Origin: Zygnema circumcarinatum
Taxonomy: Eukaryota; Streptophyta; Zygnematophyceae; Zygnematales; Zygnemataceae
DNA: 64,000 nucleotides
Assembly: GCA_037447605.1 (NCBI GenBank)
Contig: CM074806.1
Location: 1,993,091 to 2,057,090 of the forward strand
Direction of reading: 5' to 3'
Shown: positions 34,334 through 46,900 of the stretch, piece after piece
Layout: each line of letters starts with the position of its first letter
Position numbering within the stretch: position 1 is the stretch's first letter
Notes under the pieces: model-generated
What the model was told of the DNA's origin: nothing
The model's input: only the letters and a program-made list of their open reading frames with translations
Database searches by the model: none
Made by a program: the position numbers and the translations under genes

Positions 34334-37300
34334 TTATTTGAGTCTTGGACGGAGGTTGTACTGCTTGCGCTCCTCAAAATGACTCCACTTGTAGCCATCG
34401 TCCGGCACATAGTCAGGGTCGTATACCTCATCCTCATCAGCATCAAAAGACATGGCCAAAAACTCCATGGTCCCCTCTCCTCGGACACGCCGACATATTT
34501 CCATTGCTTTCTTCATCACTCTTTTGGCCAAATTGCGCCTGTTCCACGGATTCTCCGTCTCAACATCACTCGACGCATTCAATAAGTTCCCAGTTTGTAG
34601 CGGTCTGTACGAGAGCACGAAGTTCTCATTGAGCGTGCCCATCATTTCTTGACTTCTTCCGCCATATGAGTGAATATGAGAACCCTGACAATCCTGTTTC
34701 CCTTCAACGGCTTGCAGCAAGTGCAAAAGTTGCCGGGAATGGTCCTTTAACATGCCAAGCATTGCAACACCAGGGTCTCTGCAAAATTGGCATTGCGTAA
34801 ACAGCGTGTAAGAGTTATAAATTTGCTATGAACGTGAGGGAAGTGGACGTTTCTGAGCAGTAATCATCAAACGTTCACGGCTCGACTGAATCCTCACATG
34901 CATCGACTCTCAGTACTGTCTGCGCCATTGCGCGGTCATCATGGTGGAGCGTCCAGAAAGCGAAAGCAAGTAGCAATAAAAGGACTCTCTTTCAGAAAGA
35001 ATACATCCTTGTAATGAGAAGCAAACTTTACCGATATGTTATGGCAAATAGGCAGATGACGAATGCTCCCACAAACAAAAAGGTCAATCGGATATTCCGT
35101 GTGGTCGTACTGTCTGCCAAGCCTTTTCCTCGGGAGAGGTGAAATTCCATTGCGAAAGCAGCACATATTCCTGTTGGAAATAAAATTGATAAACACAAAA
35201 CCATTACATACAATAGTCATAAATTCAACTCCAGAAACGTCAGTTCATTGGACAAAGAGAACCAGACTAAATTAAAAATTCAATCTCCAACACACCAATT
35301 ATGGATTTGGGTCGCCAGTGGACAAGGAGAATTACGCTTCGTAGAAAAGAGAATGAGCCGCTTCGAAGTCTTCAAGAAGTTTGGACATGGACTTGACATG
35401 ATGCTTCCACATTGCAGTAACTGATCTATGAAGAGTAGAAAGTGACAATATTTCATCCACCTAGCACAACATCAATATTAGTCATGACTCCTCTATTGCT
35501 GTTGCTCTTAGTTAGCAAAATACCCCTGCTCGTCCTTCAGGAATTATTTAACAATCGACACAAGCCAGCAAAGACGTTGGAAGCAGTTGAGCATTTTTAC
35601 CAGCAATGAGAACCAAACGTGCCTCCCGTGTACGCGGCACACTTGTAAAGAAGTATGTCAGTAACACCATGACTACATAGAAAAGGAAAGCCTTCGTAGT
35701 CTGTGCTTCATGAACGAGAGCACCGCAAAGTGTGAAGATCCGATCCAGTGAAGAAAACATGTCGGCCTGCTTCACCACGAAGTCTTCCTGGAAAGCATGC
35801 AAGGCGATCCACAATATGGGTGCCGTCAGAGACGACGTGATATGGGAAAATGCTAATGGAGTGTGGAATGCATCAGCTTCCATTTGCGTAAAGTTCAAGA
35901 CAAGTAAATTCTATATTAACTAGTGTGCATATACTCAAATGTAACACATCCGGTGAGGGCCCTAAAAAAATGCCTCGCTCAAAACTGGTACACTGGATGT
36001 TGTGCTGCGACTAGATGTTAGGATAGAGAGCATAGGGTAGGTGGCTGGATACATTCAAAAGTGTTCACACAAGGCCGTCAGCTTGCAACGAGGGCATATG
36101 TGCGTTATTCCTATCAATAGATTCTTTGATGCATAGAGGCCATCATAAAGCCTTTCAGACACAGGGGAGTCTAGTTAGAGAAATTAGAGAAATTGAAGAT
36201 AATTTATAGGTAGCTAAGGAGATGGAGATGCAAAAAAAAATTGCCATGGCAAACCCCATTAACTCCAGTACTCCTACCTTCAGGGTTTGACAGGTAAGAT
36301 AGCGACCTGAGCTGCGAGAATTGCAGCTGCTCCTTCAGCAAGCCGGCTGTGAGCATTGTCCATCTCGTTGAACCAATCTCTAGTTGCCACGTGGTGCTCC
36401 TCTGCGGCACCTGACAGCTCAGCAAGCTCTGCGGCCACCTTGGTATGTCCGTTTAGAAGGCTTGTCTGGCTCCGAGCCATCTCCTTGTGCCACGTGGCTG
36501 TCTCCGTCTGGTGTATTTTGGCCAGCTTTGCAAGCTGCTCTATGGCTGCCTTCTGATCATCCATGGCTGTCCTTTGCAGGTGCTTGATGTGCAACACTAA
36601 TTGAAGAGCTTCTGCTTGACTCTTCAACATCTGCTCTTGACCTGAAATGGAACACAAAACGTCCCGGCTGATGAATTACTATCTGGAGTGCCAGGACAAA
36701 AAACGTAGGTTTGGTCTAGGTCAGATTGCACAGTTCGTTCGTTTTAAGGCATCCGAACTGCTCAAGAACGACTTTTCCTGCAAATCCAAAGGGACTACGA
36801 GTTTTTCTCACTATTCATGCAGGAAGCTTGTGGCGATTGTCTTCACTCTCACCTGCAGCATGCTTCTCCATGCTGCTGCCGAGCTGGCGTGCTTGACTGT
36901 CAAGATTCGCCATCGCCTGCACTAGCACTTCTCCTTGCTGGGCCTGCAACGCCGCAAATTGACGCTGTGCTTTGTCCATCTCATCAAGCCCGAATTTGAT
37001 GTCGCGTGTCACATCCCCTAAACTTGAAAGTCCATCTTTGAAGCTTGCATCCATGAGCGCCTGCTGCTCTGCCAGCTGACGCTGAGCAGTTAAGGACTCA
37101 GCAGAATTTTCCAAAATGGCCTCCGACTGGTCTACCATCGTTGATAGCTCGTCTTCCAACCATTGTGCACTGACCTGGCATACATATGTGGCAGCTTAAT
37201 GATAAAGTCAGCTACAATCGTGTCACTTGACAGTAGATGTGATAACTCCCGTAGTAGTTAGGTACTCCGGGTACAGCCCATGCTGCCAGCGGGTGAATAT

Positions 37301-38290
37301 TCAAAGGTAACAAAAACCAGGGAAGACTGCCAAGAAATTCCAAGAAGTTGCGGAGGGGACCTTAAGGGCATTCACAGTATCCTCCACCTCCTGCTTGAAG
37401 GCCTCGGATCTGCAACACCCAAAACAAAAAGGAACACGTTGAAATTTTTAACATGGTGAAGATAGAAAGTACATAAAGTAGCATTCCAGTACATTTACAG
37501 TAAGTAAATTTCGCTGTCTATTTCATAACAGTCGTGTGCATGTTATGGCCAAAGACATTTAGAGCTTTCTGAAGGACATTGAGACAGGGTTCCCTCACCA
37601 CACTGATAAATTTTGTAGCGTTGGCTTAAACAACTGGGACAACTTTTGCAGGAAAGACAAAACCTCCCTTGGTAATTGGTAAACAATGTAGGCAAAGTTA
37701 CATCAGCACAACAAAAAGGCAACAACTTGGTATCGTGTCCACCTAGCCTGTAATAATCAAAGAAACAGGACTTACTGTAAGTGATGACATTCGGCTTCAA
37801 CGTCGAGAAAGAAGGCCAGATAAATCGCATGCTCGTGATCACTCATTCCCCGGGTGCACATTTCGACCGCCATATGCTCCTTGCAAGCGATGACTCTCCT
37901 TCCGGAAGCTCTCAAAAAGCAATTGCTGAACCGGATAGCTAAGTGTGATTTAAGAGATTCATCCCTGATAATTTGACGACATGAGGCTGATAACTGATTG
38001 TATGCCGTCTGCCAGCACGACGGTGACGCCTGTGGTTCAGCCGGATTTAGCAGCCGGCGCTCTTTAAGACGGGTATGCGCTGTGGCTAGCGAATGGCCAT
38101 CCGCATCAAAAGGAGACCCTCTCCGATCCTTTCTTATCAAATCCTCTGCCTTCTGCTCTTCTTGAAAATTCGAAGCGGTCGACGCGTCGCCGATGCCTGT
38201 GAAAGGTGGCCATGACCAGCACCGAGCGGAGCTGAGGGAGACCAACACAAGCAGCGCGACACAGCGGATGGAGAGACTCCTTCCAGCCAT
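34334..38290 (-). CDS. GEX1: Gamete-expressed nuclear fusion protein GEX1 (Kar5/Brambleberry family)
   Basis: Seven exons in coding order (37776-38290, 37361-37409, 36853-37174, 36307-36641, 35601-35787, 35032-35170, 34334-34778) give 663 residues with matching phases. This nuclear-envelope family is needed for nuclear fusion after gamete fusion. A signal peptide (VALLVLVSLSSARC) leads to the Cys domain: CWQTAY near residue 92, SNCFLRASGR, MCTRGM and AECHHLQ, with six cysteines at 92, 104, 124, 136, 145 and 168. Exons 3-4 encode a long coiled coil. Exon 5 carries EDFVVKQADMFSSLDRIF and the first membrane span (AFLFYVVMVLLTYFFTSV). More hydrophobic spans follow, and the tail ends YNLRPR, as I recall for plant GEX1. 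It suggests that the organism has a sexual cycle with karyogamy. It is divergent from APEM9. Confidence 0.92.
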
Positions 38291-38800
38291 GCCGCAGCTC
38301 GGCGTTCAGCGCGGAGCTAGCCTCCAGCCATTAGGGCTGACGTCAGTCGAGGTGGCGCGAGCCGACTCCGGCCACGGAGCCGTTCTCCGATGCGGCGAGC
38401 CCTCCCCATCCCCTGGCCGGCCGTCCGTCCGTGGCCGCCATCGGACGGCCAGGGGTCGAGGCTGGCCCTCCCTGGTCCGCTCCCGCGTCCTTGTCATACC
38501 GGACGGAATGTGAATTCAGCCACCATTCGCAGTCCTCCGCGAACCAGAAGTGGAGTTATTTGACGATGCCTGGTTGGGGGCATGCCCATGGGGGCATTGG
38601 GGCATGCCCATGGGGGCATTGGGGCATGCCCATGAGGGCACGGTGCGGCCCTGCAGTCAGTACGGATGAAGGGAGCAAGCTGTTCCTTAGCGCAGTCTCT
38701 AGCTTGGAGCAAAGCTCAGTTGCTGGAATAGGTTTGGGAACGGTTCTTAATGGAGGCTTCAACCCAAGGTTGTGCTGTAGGAATCTGGGAGAAAGGAGCG
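38291..38800. promoter_or_regulatory. Divergent promoter between GEX1 and APEM9
   Basis: The two genes start 510 bases apart and point away from each other. The GEX1 half is CpG-rich. The spacer holds a short tandem repeat at 38573-38640. No clear TATA box is seen. Confidence 0.45.
38573..38640. repeat. Tandem repeat of a 24-base unit (about 2.7 copies)
   Basis: GGGGCATGCCCATGGGGGCATT repeats with small changes. Each unit also contains the palindrome GCATGCCCATG/CATGGGGGCAT. Confidence 0.85.
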
Positions 38801-41122
38801 ATGGCAGTCAGCGAACAGGTTAAGCCTGCCTTCATGGTGGCGGATATATGTCTCAGCCTGTCACGTGAGCTTGAAGACGACCTTGATCTTGCTGAAAGGT
38901 GATTTTTCTCTCCCCTTTATTTGGGAACAAGCAGGATTGCTCGTTTTGGCGGAGGTAGGCGAGTTCCGAAGCATTATGTTTTCCTTCCATTAGCGCAGGG
39001 AGTTGGAAGGATTTGATGCAGTTGGGGACCTAGAGTGCTGACGGAGCTGGCTTTATTTGCAGGTATTTGATAAGTGCTATGTTTGACGATGCCGCCACGA
39101 CGGCTGCAAGTATTCTGAGAAGATTGACGAAGCGGAGTGTGCGGGAAACAAAAAAAATCGAGGAACGTGCTCCTTGTCCTATGGAATGCAGTAGTAGGCA
39201 TAAGGCAAAGGCATGCGAATTGGATGAAATAGAGTCTACGGAAGCCGGACGGGCGGGAGAAGAAAATGGACGCTGCAGTGGGAGCTCGAGTGTGGAAAGC
39301 GTTGAAGATGGTGAGGATACATTTGGACTAACCAATTCAGCGGGGACCGTCCTCATACAAGCTTACCATGAAATGAACAGGTGCATTGGCCAGTCTACTT
39401 TCGGTTGCTCTGGTTTTGAGAGAATAGCCTTCCAAGTTTTTGCAGAAGCTGTCTTGCACATCGTTGGAGTAATGATTGTTTCATTTTTAATGCTCTCATC
39501 ATACAGGAGAAGTTTTGAATGGGGTTCTGTTGTGAGGAGAAGCTGCTAGTCTCGTTCGGTGAATCGGTGAGTAGACCTAACTTTCTTGCCTAATCCTCTT
39601 TTCTTTTTGCAGGCATATGGAGCTGATTGATCTGATGCAAGAACTTTTCGGTAGTACCGCTCATGTACCTGGCGAGCTTCTCCTCATGTGGTAATATTTC
39701 TCACAGTTTATATTGCCAGACATGCTTAGTATGGTGTTCGTCTCCAGACGATCAGTTAGCGCCTTCAATTAGCTTCCTGTTTTTCGGTCTCCTTATCCTT
39801 TTCTGGGTTTTCTGGCCGAGTTCAGGGTAGCCCTCCAGCTGTCAACACATGAAGTTGGCCTTGCCCGGAACACTCTACTGGAATATCTGGCAGCGGCAAA
39901 GGTCTCAAAAAGTCAGAAGGTGTTGAATGATTATACCTCTTCCACTGAAGCTGTGTGCTTAGGGAGCAACCTGAATGAAGGCAATGCAATAGACTTCGAC
40001 TCCAGCTCAGGAGAGGCCTCTGACGCGTTATGGCACAGACAGGCACACCTGGCAGCGGCAGCGGAGATTTACGCCGTTGATGTGTTAGGGAAAGGTTATA
40101 AGGATGGCAATGCCGCGCTGAGCTGGCTTGCGGTGCAGGAGTGGCTTTCACCGGAGGAAAAGCAGGTGAATACTGCTTTGCCATCGACAACAGCTAGAGA
40201 GGGAGGCAGTCTGTGAATGTCTGGAAAAAGGGCAAGTGAGACTAGCAATGAAGTCTTTGTTGTGAAGTTTGCGATGCGCATCAGAAAGGCGGCCAATACC
40301 ATGGACTTGGTTTGTTTTCCGCCCTACTTGAGCATAATTGGTCCTTCATTGGAACCAAGGAAGCATCAACCAAGTTGGGATTTGAGAGGTTCAGCAATAC
40401 CACTTTTCTTGCAGTTGTTCCTAGAAGCTGTTAATTTGAGTACTTGTTTCCTTTTGCATACCTGTTTCTGATTGCAGAAAATAAATCGGAGAATACAATT
40501 GGATATTCGTGAAATGAAACTTCCCTATTCTTCCGACCAAACGCTAGGCCCTGAAGAAGGCTTCTCAAGCAGCTATGCCATGTCTCAAACTCAGAAGGCT
40601 ACCCTACAGGAGTCGTTCAAGGATGCAGCCTATGCTATTCCGATTTCAAAATTACACGACGAGTTTGGGCAATCTATGTCTTCATTCAGGCAGAATGCAG
40701 ACAGGGAGACGAAGGGAAAAGGTCGGACTAGGAAAACATCTGTATCGGAGATCACGGAGGCGGATATTTTGCCCAGCGAGACGGAGGAGTTGTCTCACGG
40801 TGGTGAGCCGCACTTGCTTGATGAAGGCAAGGAAGGAGTTGCCGAAGTGCAAGGCAACGAGGGCAGAAAGTGGCCGTTGTCACTGGTCCTTGTAGCTGCC
40901 TGGCTGCAACGCCACTTCACAAAAACAAGGGGATATCTCGTGGATAACGGGAAACTCACTGAGACTGCCTTACATAATAGTTGGGACCATGTACTGAGGC
41001 ATAAAAGGGCAGTTTTTGTTGCGATTTTCAGCTCATTGGTTACTTTTTCAGCTATTAGAGAACGCGCAGTTCTTCGAAGGTACACATGCATTTCCTCCCT
41101 CTCCTTGTCCCTCTGCACGTGA
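38801..41122 (+). CDS. APEM9: APEM9-like peroxisome biogenesis protein (plant PEX26 counterpart)
   Basis: Five exons (38801-38898, 39063-39380, 39613-39690, 39826-40165, 40478-41122) give about 492 residues if the last exon is read to its stop. In plants this tail-anchored protein holds the PEX1-PEX6 complex at the peroxisome membrane. Family marks by memory: ELEDDLDLAERYLISAMF.DAATTAASIL near the start, VLIQAYHEMNRH, QELFGSTAHVPGELLL, and WLAVQEWLSPEEK before a Ser-rich linker. The hydrophobic anchor AVFVAIFSSLVTFSAI lies near the end. A donor-like GTACAC at 41080 follows LRR; the known family carries some 40 more residues there, so a last exon may be missing or lost. Divergent from GEX1. 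Confidence 0.78.
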
Positions 41123-41339
41123 ATGTAGGATGGCCTCGTTTTAACTGGTCTACAAGATGATACTTGGCACTGTTGATTCAAAAATCTAGGCATTTTTCTT
41201 TCTGATTGTTTTGGTTCGGAAGGTATGGGCGTCATCGTGATTGTCATCTTTTCTTTCACCTCAAGTTTTGAGGCGAAGTACTTCGCGATTGCATTGCAAT
41301 TGTATCCCCCTCACTACATACGTTGTCCCAATCTGTGCA

Positions 41340-41580
41340 TCACAGGATGTGGGTAACCTTCGCCCGAGCTCTAAGACAAGGCATCATCGACTTATGTCAT
41401 CTGGCGTTCACTGTGAACTTAAATCCCTTGGCATCACTGCAACCTCTGCCATCGGCTATGGCATCCCAGATGCTTCGATACTGAGCCTCTCTGAACTGTG
41501 CCTGTATATAAGTAGAGAGGTTCTTGTAGATCTGAAGTACACGGCAGTGTTAAAAACAAACATCATTTTTGCTATTCTTT
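41340..41580. repeat. Diverged repeat, copy 1
   Basis: The stretch around GGCATCATCGACTTATGTCA matches 41940-42130 at roughly three bases in four, including the words GGCATCATCGACT, AAATCC.TTGGCAT.ACTGCA and CTCTCTGA.CTGTGCCTG. It is non-coding as far as can be seen. Confidence 0.6.
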
Positions 41581-41664
41581 GGACATACTCTCAACCCTGG
41601 ATCGTTGTAATTCCTTTCTTAATAATTGTGCAGTTTACTGTGCATCTTTGAAAACCTAGTGTGG

Positions 41665-41915
41665 ACGTGTGCAAGCGTTGAAAGTGCCACTTGACATTGT
41701 GACATGTCCATGAGTTATAAGAAGCTGTTGGCACGTTCCTTTACCTCTGCATTGCAACTACCGTATCGCATAAATCGTTCAAGGCGATAAACTTCTTCAA
41801 ATATGATGGATAAGGTTGTACACACTTGCGAGGGCACAAGCAGCTATTTGGAACATCCTACCGATATCATATATTTCGTGGCAATTGTTGCGCATACACA
41901 CAAACATACACATAC
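41665..41915 (-). pseudogene. Degenerate 3' end of a root-cap-domain gene
   Basis: This stretch aligns in the same orientation with the tail and 3' flank of root-cap gene 3 (30742-30780 and 30984-31190). Shared words include GAAAGTGCCACTTGAC, ACCTCTGCATTGCAACTA/TACATTGCAACTATC and CAGCTATTTGGAAC. Read on the minus strand, the last coding bases give QLPRN and then in-frame stops where gene 3 has QLPRKM. The insertion at 30781-30971 is absent here. Only a fragment remains. Nothing upstream (41915 onward) clearly continues the gene. Confidence 0.65.
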
Positions 41916-41939
41916 CTTCCCCACAAACTACTGAAAACG

Positions 41940-42150
41940 TCTAGGAAAACGGACCCTAATGTACGGCATCATCGACTCCTGGCATCAGGCTTTGGCTGTA
42001 AGCTCAAATCCTTTGGCATTACTGCACCCCAGATGCTGCAGTACTGCACCTCTCTGAGCTGTGCCTGAACAGAAGTGAAAGTTTTTTTTGTACTTCTCTA
42101 GTACGTCGCGGTCCTTCAAAAACATCGCCCCTCCTATTCGTTGATGTACA
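41940..42150. repeat. Diverged repeat, copy 2
   Basis: This is the partner of the repeat at 41340-41580, in the same orientation, with the pseudogene fragment between them. Weak likeness to the plus strand of root-cap exon 3 was noted but is not firm. Confidence 0.6.
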
Positions 42151-42480
42151 CATCTCATGATTTCATCCCTAAATTGTTATGAATGCTTACTCACATCCTA
42201 TGATGCACAGCATGATGCATTGGGACAACATATGAAGAAATGGAGATACAATCACAATGCAACCACAAAGTATTTCGCCGCACACCTAGAGGTGAAAAAA
42301 AAGTTGAAAATCATGATGTCCATGCCTTAGGACCAAAGAAAAATAAGGAAGAAAAATTTGCAGTCTTTCGAGTCAACAATGCCGAGTATCAACTTGTGGA
42401 CACGGACGAAAGATTGAAAGGAAATTCAGAGCACCAGCTTCCTCCCTCAGCGTCATAAATTGAAGATGCTCCTAGTCATG

Positions 42481-43428
42481 TCAATCACTCGGGTTGGACT
42501 CGATTTCATTTGGCTTCCCCTTCCCATCTCTATACTTGCTGCTGCCTCTGCTCTTCTCCTTCTCTCTCTTCTTCTGATGATTTCGCTTTCGCTCTCTGTG
42601 TTCACTGTTATCCGAATCACTAATTTCTTTTCTGCTTTGTCTCCTCTCCCTTTCTCTACTCTTCTTCTTTGACAGCCGCCTGTCACCCTCTGACTCGTCG
42701 GAGTAATCTGAAGAATCATCCTCACTTTCTGACTTCCTTTTCTTGCTGTGCTTTTTTGAACGCCTCTTATCCGTAGAAGCCTTCTTGCTGCCTCGTTTCT
42801 TTCGCTTTCTCCTCTTCTGGTCTTCGGAGCTTTCCTCGGCATCAGAATCACTGCTGCTCTCGTCGTCAACCCTCCTACGCTTGCGTGACTTTCTCTTATC
42901 TTTCTCCTTCTCCCGTAATTTGCTTTTAGATCCTCCAGCAGAGCTTCTAGAGGTCAAGCCTTGAGCTTTTGCAAGGGCACGCTCCATTTCACTGTCCAAG
43001 TCACTTTCAGAAATATCACTTTCCTCACTATCTTCCTCTCCTTGACCCCCTTCCCCTTCCATCCGCAAGACCAAGTCTCCATTACCTTCAATTGCACCTA
43101 CTATCTCCTCCTTAGCCGTCAAGAAATTCCTGCATTGAAAAGTGAGATGCCCTACTCTGTTGCATTTTTTGCAGGATCCCCGCGTTTCATTTGCATTGGA
43201 ACCAGTCAAACGCGCAAGTGCAAGCAACCCCTGAAAGCTGTCATAAGCATTGTCAGCTGCCGCCTTATCGACCGGCCCTGTTTCATCCTTCACGACCTCC
43301 TTTTTCTGCTCCGGCGCGTACGGATCGTACCCAATTGCACTCTGCCAAATCCCGTGCGTTTGCAACGCGGCACTACTATGCACCCGGTTGTTCGCCGGCA
43401 TGCGCACGCGCCCCGCTGTTGCAGGCAT
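42481..43428 (-). CDS. CXIP4: CXIP4-like zinc-knuckle protein
   Basis: A single uninterrupted frame of 315 residues from an ATG to a stop. The N-terminus (MPATAGRVRMPANNRVHSS, then TQ/HGIWQSAIGYDPYAP) is nearly as I recall plant CAX-interacting protein 4. A conserved SFQGLLALAR stretch precedes the zinc knuckle, CKKCNRVGHLTFQC (C86, C89, H94, C99). The C-terminal two thirds is a Ser/Asp/Glu-rich and then Lys/Arg/Ser-rich tail typical of nuclear, splicing-related proteins. The plant protein was described as an activator partner of vacuolar H+/Ca2+ exchangers but is nuclear by composition; RNA-related work is likely. Divergent from the gene at 43949. Confidence 0.95.
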   Translation of the reverse strand: MPATAGRVRMPANNRVHSSAALQTHGIWQSAIGYDPYAPEQKKEVVKDETGPVDKAAADNAYDSFQGLLALARLTGSNANETRGSCKKCNRVGHLTFQCRNFLTAKEEIVGAIEGNGDLVLRMEGEGGQGEEDSEESDISESDLDSEMERALAKAQGLTSRSSAGGSKSKLREKEKDKRKSRKRRRVDDESSSDSDAEESSEDQKRRKRKKRGSKKASTDKRRSKKHSKKRKSESEDDSSDYSDESEGDRRLSKKKSRERERRQSRKEISDSDNSEHRERKRNHQKKREKEKSRGSSKYRDGKGKPNEIESNPSD

Positions 43429-43948
43429 GGTGAACGCCTTCTAAAACCTACCTCAAATAATATGTAATTGGCCCAAAGGAGCGGCGCTGCAGGCAGCCCT
43501 TCCTTCCGCAGAGCCTCCTTCCCTCGTTCCTTCCTGGGCATCCAGCACCCTTCCACGCCCTCTGCAAATTAGGTCGCGGGCGACGCGGGCGAAGAGGGGC
43601 CCTGCTCGAGTTCTCTCAAAACTGAGGGGAGAAACGTTTTCACGAAACCAAGTTTCGACTGTGCACTCTGATTGGTCGAATCGAGACTTTTTCACTGCCC
43701 GTCGCGACGACCCGCCCGCGAAGTTACCAGAAGACATCGTCGTCCGCACACTAATACGGTAACGTACGGCCTTGGGTATTTGCCGTACTGTACTGTACAT
43801 TGGAGTACGGGAGGGGCATCCGTACAATCTGCCAAGAGGCGTTGGGTCTTGGGAGGCTGCAAGCTTCCGCCGATCTGCTCCGGCCGCAGAAGGTTGGCCG
43901 CCTCTCTTCCCTCTCCCTCTCGGCTGGTCCTCCTCCCGGCAGGGAGAG
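43429..43948. promoter_or_regulatory. Divergent promoter, CXIP4 / acidic coiled-coil gene
   Basis: The start codons are 520 bases apart and point away from each other. CpG-rich DNA holds a CCAAT-type ATTGGTCG near 43671 and a cluster of GTAC words (TACGGTAACGTACGG, GTACTGTACTGTACATTGGAGTACGG) at 43755-43810. Confidence 0.5.
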
Positions 43949-46900
43949 ATGAAGAGGAAATCAAAACATGGAAACAGAGGGAAGGAGAAGCGGAGAATCA
44001 GGCCATTGGAAGAAAGCTATGAAGAAAAACAGGGTATGCCGGCTAATGCTTGTCCATCACTTATGTGTAGTCTTGCTGTATTTCCAACGATTATTGCGCT
44101 ATGTGTTTTCTGTTCCTTTGTGAGAAAACCATTAATTTTCTATCATTCTATTCACTGGATCATGGAACGGGCGTTTTTATATTTTCGTGCCAATCCTGAA
44201 GATGATCAAAACCAGGTGCAGTTTGAAGTTGTTCAAGAAAATGATAGCTCGAAGATCGATGTCACGACTTCCGACAACATGAAGGTACCGCTGGCCGTTG
44301 AATCTTTTCAATAATTCAAGGATAAATGAAATAATTCTCAGAGGTCCCGTTCAGTGTACATAGGCGGTACTTTCTATCGAGGAAAGACGCTTAAATCATC
44401 CAAGCTGTTAAGATTCATCAGTGGCGTGAACAAACAAAGAGAAGTCAAATATCCTACCGTACCAGTGTCAGAAAAAAAAAAATCAGCTAACATATCAACA
44501 GCAATAAGCAAAAATTGTATGCGGTCATTTTTGCTGAAGCTTGTACTTTTCTTCCTACATTGTCACATGATTCCGAAAAAACCGTCAAAACTGCTGAGGA
44601 AGTCAGCCTGCATGGCAGCACTTGTGAGCACATAAATGTGGAGGCGGCGACGGTGCCTGTGGTCGTGTTGCCTGCAGTGTCTAAGCCTTCGTCGTGGTGA
44701 ATCTTGAGTAGCTGCAGGCAACGATGGCGCAAAACGTGGACATTGCTAATGAAACTATATTTCCGGAGGCTGTACCATTGAATGAAGCAATCGAGGGGAA
44801 GGGTGTATCGAATTTCTTACTGAAATTTTGCATGGAAAAGGACGATGCCAAGTACGATGATGGTGTTATAGAGCATCAACGAACGATTCCTGGTAATATG
44901 TGCTAAAAATTGAAAAATTATCTTTTTTTATCAAACAGAGACGAGCTATTCATGGTGTGATCAAGTGACGCTGATGTCACCGTGCCGGGCTGCGTCTGTC
45001 GGATTATTTTTGTTTTGCAATATGCACGTAGAAACATTTCTTTGCCCGTGTTCAGGAATCGTTTTTACTAAAAAATGGAAGGTGCAAGCTCCTGAACTCG
45101 AAATCGGATCAGTTTCTATATGCTATTCCCAAATGCACTTGCTTCGACCAGATATTGATTATGTGCTTTCTGTCTGATGATCCATCTCTTTTCTGTGCAA
45201 CACGATTTGTAGGCACTGCTCTGGTCGAAGAATTTGAGACAGGAAATCAAAGTGCGATGAAATCTGAGGTAAGGACCAAATGCCAAGCCTTTCTCAACTG
45301 AGTTAGTCAATCACCGAGTTGTGGATTTAACTGTTAGAACAGCCTGTTCTAAGCTTATGAAGCCCTTTAAGATATCTAGAAAATAACGAATGACGATGGA
45401 CTCGGGCATGGAACTGCTTTTAATGCCTGATGCCTACCGCCACCTTTCCTCGTGTTGCTGACTTTGAAATAATTTCGCGGACTACCTCAATTATACCAAT
45501 TGATCTAACTCTATTGAAATTCTACATATTCTATAAGCACGTAGCATATGGAGAAAATGGCAGGGTTCTCGTCCGGGTCTGTGAACTCAAGAAATGTACA
45601 GTCAACACTGGTAAGGATTTCGGTGAGGACAACTTCTTTTCTGCTTACAAGCAAAATTAAGCTTAGAGAGCCTTGTTTTCTATCCGTTTTAAATGTACAG
45701 GATACACCAAATAAGTGGATTCCGTTGGGTGAATTTAAAGAATCAGAGAATGGCCCTAGCCTCTCATCGGCAATACAGCGAACGTCCTCAAGTGAAGCAA
45801 ACGGGAATCCAACCAAACTGCTAGAGATTGCCACAGATCGAAGTGACTTGGGCGCATCCCTTGCAAGACAAAGCAACGTATCAGGTGATGACATTAATCT
45901 CTGGTGTCTACGAAAAACTTTGTCGTGCGACATGTGCAAAGGACGATAGGCGTGTTCAGAACCAATCATGGTTCAAGAACCCTCTCGACTGTAGTTAAAA
46001 TAGTCCTGAACTAGTTCATAACTTCAGTTTTCTGTCCATGGAGCATGTATTCATGTCACGGGGTCTTCTAAGACCATGTTGGATGTTTTCCAACATGTTA
46101 TCCAAAACTGACTTTCTTAGGTGTCACGTTTTGCAGACGGAACAAAAAGTGAGGCGGATCTACTTCACGACTGTGGGAAAATAAATCTTGTCAATGACCG
46201 TGCTGGGATGGATTCCAGCGCCACGAAAGTGATGGTAACTTTATTCACATCTGCTTATACAATTCCGTTTTTGCTAAAGTTTCAGTCACCTGAAAAATGG
46301 CGCAATGCTTGATAGCTGTACTTTGCTGCGTCTGATTACATTCGTCGTAGCTTCCGCTTTGCTCATGTTTTCTTGCTTTTGGGTGGAACAAGTGAGGATA
46401 AAAAAGATTCACCATTCAGCATTCAGCAAAAATCGTGAAACACTAGGGTCTTTGTCTTTTCAAAAGTTAACCTTAGCAAAAGCATTGGAAAAGAATGGCA
46501 GAGTCATATAAGCAATACTTGTCTCTTGCACAAGTCCGTTCCCAGTATGCTAGTGGAATGTTAGATTTTCTCGGAAGAAGGCCTTTTTGACGACGAAAGC
46601 TTGCATGTACTATTGTTGAAACAAGGGAATTGGACCTGCAGGACAACCAATTGAACAGCAGGGACCTTATATCGTCATGCGAACCAAAGCAGCAGATATC
46701 GGAAATCGAGCCCGTAGGCATTCCTGAAGCCGAGGTGCCAATGACTGACCAGAAAGACCCAAGTCTTTTCCAGCAGTCCGTTTGTGAAACAAAAACAGAA
46801 ACAGAAACAGAGGATTGTATGGCTCAGCGCCTATCTGCCAAGACTGAGTACGACGCATCTCATCAAAGTAAGCAAACTTTTGCAACTGAGGATTACAATT

